6,642 nucleotides of DNA from QQUJ01 sp050287605. GTDB taxonomy: Bacteria > Pseudomonadota > Gammaproteobacteria > QQUJ01. This document shows, one piece after another, positions 4,192 through 6,642 of the stretch. Every line of letters begins with the position of its first letter. Within the stretch, counting starts at the first letter, position 1. Made by a program: the position numbers and the translations under genes. Location of the stretch: assembly GCA_050287605.1 (NCBI GenBank), contig JBNKCG010000078.1, forward strand, positions 1 through 6,642, given 5' to 3'. The notes below the pieces were generated by a model, which was not told the DNA's origin, made no database searches, and worked only from the letters and a program-made list of their open reading frames with translations.

Positions 4192-6642
4192 ATGAATACT
4201 GCACACCGCAAGACTCTTTCCGGCACCGCCTTGGACTACTTCGACACCCGCGAGGCGGTCGAGGCGATCCAGACCGGCGCCTACGACAAGCTGCCCTACA
4301 CATCGCGCGTGCTGGCGGAGCAGTTGGTGCGCCGCTGCGACCCGGCGCTGCTGGAGGATTCGCTCAAGCAGATCATCGGCCGCAAGCGCGATCTCGACTT
4401 CCCGTGGTACCCCGCGCGGGTGGTGTGTCACGACATCCTTGGCCAGACCGCACTGGTGGATCTGGCCGGTCTGCGCGACGCCATCGCGGAGAAGGGCGGC
4501 GATCCAGCGCAGGTCAATCCGGTGGTGCCGACCCAGTTGATCGTCGACCACTCGCTGGCCGTCGAGGCGCCGGGCTTCGATCCCGATGCCTTCGCCAAGA
4601 ACCGCGCCATCGAGGATCGCCGTAACGAGGACCGCTTCCATTTCATCGAGTGGACCAAGACGGCGTTCGACAACGTGGACGTGATCCCCGCTGGCAACGG
4701 CATCATGCACCAGATCAACCTGGAAAAGATGTCGCCGGTCATCCAGGCGCGTGACGGGGTGGCCTTCCCCGACACCTGCGTCGGCACCGACAGCCACACC
4801 CCGCACGTGGACTCCCTGGGCGTCATCGCCATCGGCGTCGGCGGCCTGGAGGCGGAGAACGTCATGCTGGGGCGCCCCTCCATGATGCGCCTGCCCGACA
4901 TCGTCGGCGTCAAGCTCACCGGCCGGCGCCAGCCCGGCATCACCGCCACCGATATCGTGCTGGCATTGACGGAATTCCTGCGCCAGGAGCGCGTCGTTTC
5001 GGCCTACCTGGAATTTTTCGGTGAGGGTACCACCGACCTCACCATCGGCGATCGCGCCACCATCTCCAACATGGCGCCGGAGTACGGTGCTTCCGCGGCG
5101 CTGTTCTACATCGACCGCCAGACCGTCGACTACCTGAAGCTCACCGGCCGCACGCCCGAGCAGGTGGAGCTGGTGGAGCACTACGCCCGCGCCACCGGGT
5201 TGTGGGCCGATGCGCTCACGGGCGCCGAATACGAACGCGTGCTGGAGTTCGATCTCTCCGCCGTAGGCCGCAACATGGCCGGTCCCTCCAATCCCCATCG
5301 CCGCCTGCCCACCCGCGACCTGGCCGCGCGTGGCATCGCCGGCGCCTGGGAGGAGAAGGCGGGCGAGATGCCCGACGGCGCGGTGATCATCGCCGCCATC
5401 ACCAGCTGCACCAACACCTCCAACCCGCGCAACGTGGTGGCCGCCGGGCTGTTGGCCCGCAAGGCCAACGACCTGGGCCTGATGCGCAAGCCGTGGGTGA
5501 AGTCGTCGTTCGCCCCCGGTTCCAAGGTGGCTCAGCTTTATCTCGAAGCGGCCGGGCTGCTGCCCGAACTGGAGAAGCTGGGCTTCGGTATCGTCGGTTT
5601 CGCCTGCACCACCTGCAACGGCATGAGCGGCGCGCTGGACCCCAGGATCCAGCAGGAGATCGTCGACCGCGATCTCTACACCACCGCGGTGCTGTCGGGG
5701 AACCGCAACTTCGATGGCCGCATCCATCCCTATGCCAAGCAGGCGTTTTTGGCCTCGCCGCCGCTGGTGGTGGCCTACGCCATCGCCGGCACGATGCGCT
5801 TCGATATCGAGCAGGATGCGCTGGGGCACGATGCTGACGGCAACCCGATCACCCTGAAAGAGATCTGGCCCGCCGACGAGGAGATCGACGCCATCGTCAG
5901 CCAGTTCGTCAAGCCGGAGCAGTTCCAGCAGGTCTACACGCCGATGTTCGATCTGGGTGCCCGCCAGCACGCCGCCAGTCCGCTCTACGACTGGCGTCCG
6001 CAGAGCACTTACATCCGCCGTCCGCCGTATTGGGAAGGTGCCTTGGCCGGTGAACGCACTCTAAAGGGCATGCGGCCGCTGGCGGTGCTGGGCGACAACA
6101 TCACGACGGATCACCTGTCGCCTTCCAACGCCATCCTGCCTACCAGCGCGGCCGGTGAGTATTTGGCGAAAATGGGCCTGCCTGAGGAGGACTTCAACTC
6201 CTACGCTACCCATCGCGGCGATCACCTCACTGCACAGCGTGCCACCTTCGCCAACCCGAAGCTGTTCAACGAGATGTGCCGCGACGACACGGGCGAAGTG
6301 ATCCAGGGCTCCCTGGCGCGTCTGGAGCCCGAAGGCACGCAGATGCGTATGTGGGAGGTGATCGAGGCCTACATGGCGCGCAAGCAGCCGCTGATCATTG
6401 TCGCCGGCGCTGACTACGGTCAGGGTTCGTCGCGCGACTGGGCCGCCAAGGGGGTGCGTCTGGCGGGCGTCGAGGCGATCGTCGCCGAAGGCTTCGAACG
6501 CATCCACCGCACCAACCTGGTGGGCATGGGCGTGCTGCCGCTGGAGTTCAAGGCGGGTGAAAACCGTAAGACCTATGCCATCGATGGCAGTGAGACGTTC
6601 GATGTCATCGGTATGCCCAGTCCGCGCGCCGAGCTGACCGTG
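4192..6642 (+). CDS. acnD: Fe/S-dependent 2-methylcitrate dehydratase AcnD (3' end cut)
   Basis: Aconitase-superfamily enzyme; 817 codons are present with no stop before the window edge. AcnD proteins are about 860-870 residues, so roughly 50 are missing. It dehydrates 2-methylcitrate in PrpD-independent methylcitrate cycles; in Shewanella the product needs PrpF for isomerisation before hydration. The [4Fe-4S] ligands are C406 in TSCTNTS and C472/C475 in ACTTCNG, with spacing as in aconitase A/IRP1. Other hallmarks are DHS (119-121), GTDSHTPHVD (198-207), DNITTDHLSPSNAI (635-648, start of the swivel domain) and GQGSSRDW (743-750, catalytic serine/arginine loop). The ACTTCNGMSGALDP stretch and the N-terminus MNTAHRKTLSGT-LDYFD resemble AcnD rather than housekeeping AcnA. 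ATG 4192 is the only ATG in the gap in this frame, though its ribosome site is weak. Cotranscription with prpC is likely across a 78-base structured gap. Confidence 0.94.
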   Translation, partial: MNTAHRKTLSGTALDYFDTREAVEAIQTGAYDKLPYTSRVLAEQLVRRCDPALLEDSLKQIIGRKRDLDFPWYPARVVCHDILGQTALVDLAGLRDAIAEKGGDPAQVNPVVPTQLIVDHSLAVEAPGFDPDAFAKNRAIEDRRNEDRFHFIEWTKTAFDNVDVIPAGNGIMHQINLEKMSPVIQARDGVAFPDTCVGTDSHTPHVDSLGVIAIGVGGLEAENVMLGRPSMMRLPDIVGVKLTGRRQPGITATDIVLALTEFLRQERVVSAYLEFFGEGTTDLTIGDRATISNMAPEYGASAALFYIDRQTVDYLKLTGRTPEQVELVEHYARATGLWADALTGAEYERVLEFDLSAVGRNMAGPSNPHRRLPTRDLAARGIAGAWEEKAGEMPDGAVIIAAITSCTNTSNPRNVVAAGLLARKANDLGLMRKPWVKSSFAPGSKVAQLYLEAAGLLPELEKLGFGIVGFACTTCNGMSGALDPRIQQEIVDRDLYTTAVLSGNRNFDGRIHPYAKQAFLASPPLVVAYAIAGTMRFDIEQDALGHDADGNPITLKEIWPADEEIDAIVSQFVKPEQFQQVYTPMFDLGARQHAASPLYDWRPQSTYIRRPPYWEGALAGERTLKGMRPLAVLGDNITTDHLSPSNAILPTSAAGEYLAKMGLPEEDFNSYATHRGDHLTAQRATFANPKLFNEMCRDDTGEVIQGSLARLEPEGTQMRMWEVIEAYMARKQPLIIVAGADYGQGSSRDWAAKGVRLAGVEAIVAEGFERIHRTNLVGMGVLPLEFKAGENRKTYAIDGSETFDVIGMPSPRAELTV

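Noticed and set aside
3108..4625. 505-codon + strand open frame across prpC and acnD
   Set aside because: It is out of frame with both certain genes, and its arginine-rich, repetitive translation is typical of GC-rich shadow frames.
4186..5970. 594-codon - strand open frame opposite acnD
   Set aside because: It is an antisense shadow of acnD with no recognisable domain or plausible ribosome site.

Overview
This window is one stretch of a GC-rich bacterial chromosome that encodes, on the + strand, most of a 2-methylcitrate cycle operon for propionate (propionyl-CoA) catabolism. The order is prpE (propionyl-CoA synthetase), prpB (2-methylisocitrate lyase), prpC (2-methylcitrate synthase) and acnD (Fe/S-dependent 2-methylcitrate dehydratase, cut by the right edge). 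The strong GC preference at third codon positions, the close protein-level resemblance to E. coli/Salmonella PrpB and PrpC, and the use of acnD instead of prpD suggest a high-GC proteobacterium, most likely a gammaproteobacterium. Genus cannot be fixed from the sequence alone.

Layout. Positions 1-109 are a leader with no convincing gene. It may carry the last codons of an upstream gene, and it holds a small hairpin, a short dyad and a strong Shine-Dalgarno sequence. prpE is at 110-2011. A 48-base gap with a hairpin separates it from prpB (2060-2947). prpC (2950-4113) follows after 2 bases and has its Shine-Dalgarno inside the end of prpB. A 78-base gap with two GC-rich hairpins and a weak ribosome binding site separates prpC from acnD (4192 to the edge at 6642, no stop codon reached). 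No RNA genes, insertion sequences, CRISPR arrays or rho-independent terminators were seen.

How the genes work together. PrpE activates propionate to propionyl-CoA. PrpC condenses propionyl-CoA with oxaloacetate to 2-methylcitrate. AcnD dehydrates this to 2-methylaconitate. In characterised AcnD systems PrpF isomerises that product and AcnB rehydrates it to 2-methylisocitrate. PrpB then cleaves 2-methylisocitrate to pyruvate and succinate. Neither prpF nor a prpR-type regulator lies inside the window; prpF would be expected just downstream.

Assessment. All the active-site residues I could check are intact, so this reads as a functional, conventional pathway. I did not find a previously undescribed system. 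The less ordinary points are prpE at the head of the run, the acetyl-CoA-synthetase-like character of PrpE, the structured prpE-prpB and prpC-acnD gaps, and the in-frame arrangement across those two gaps.
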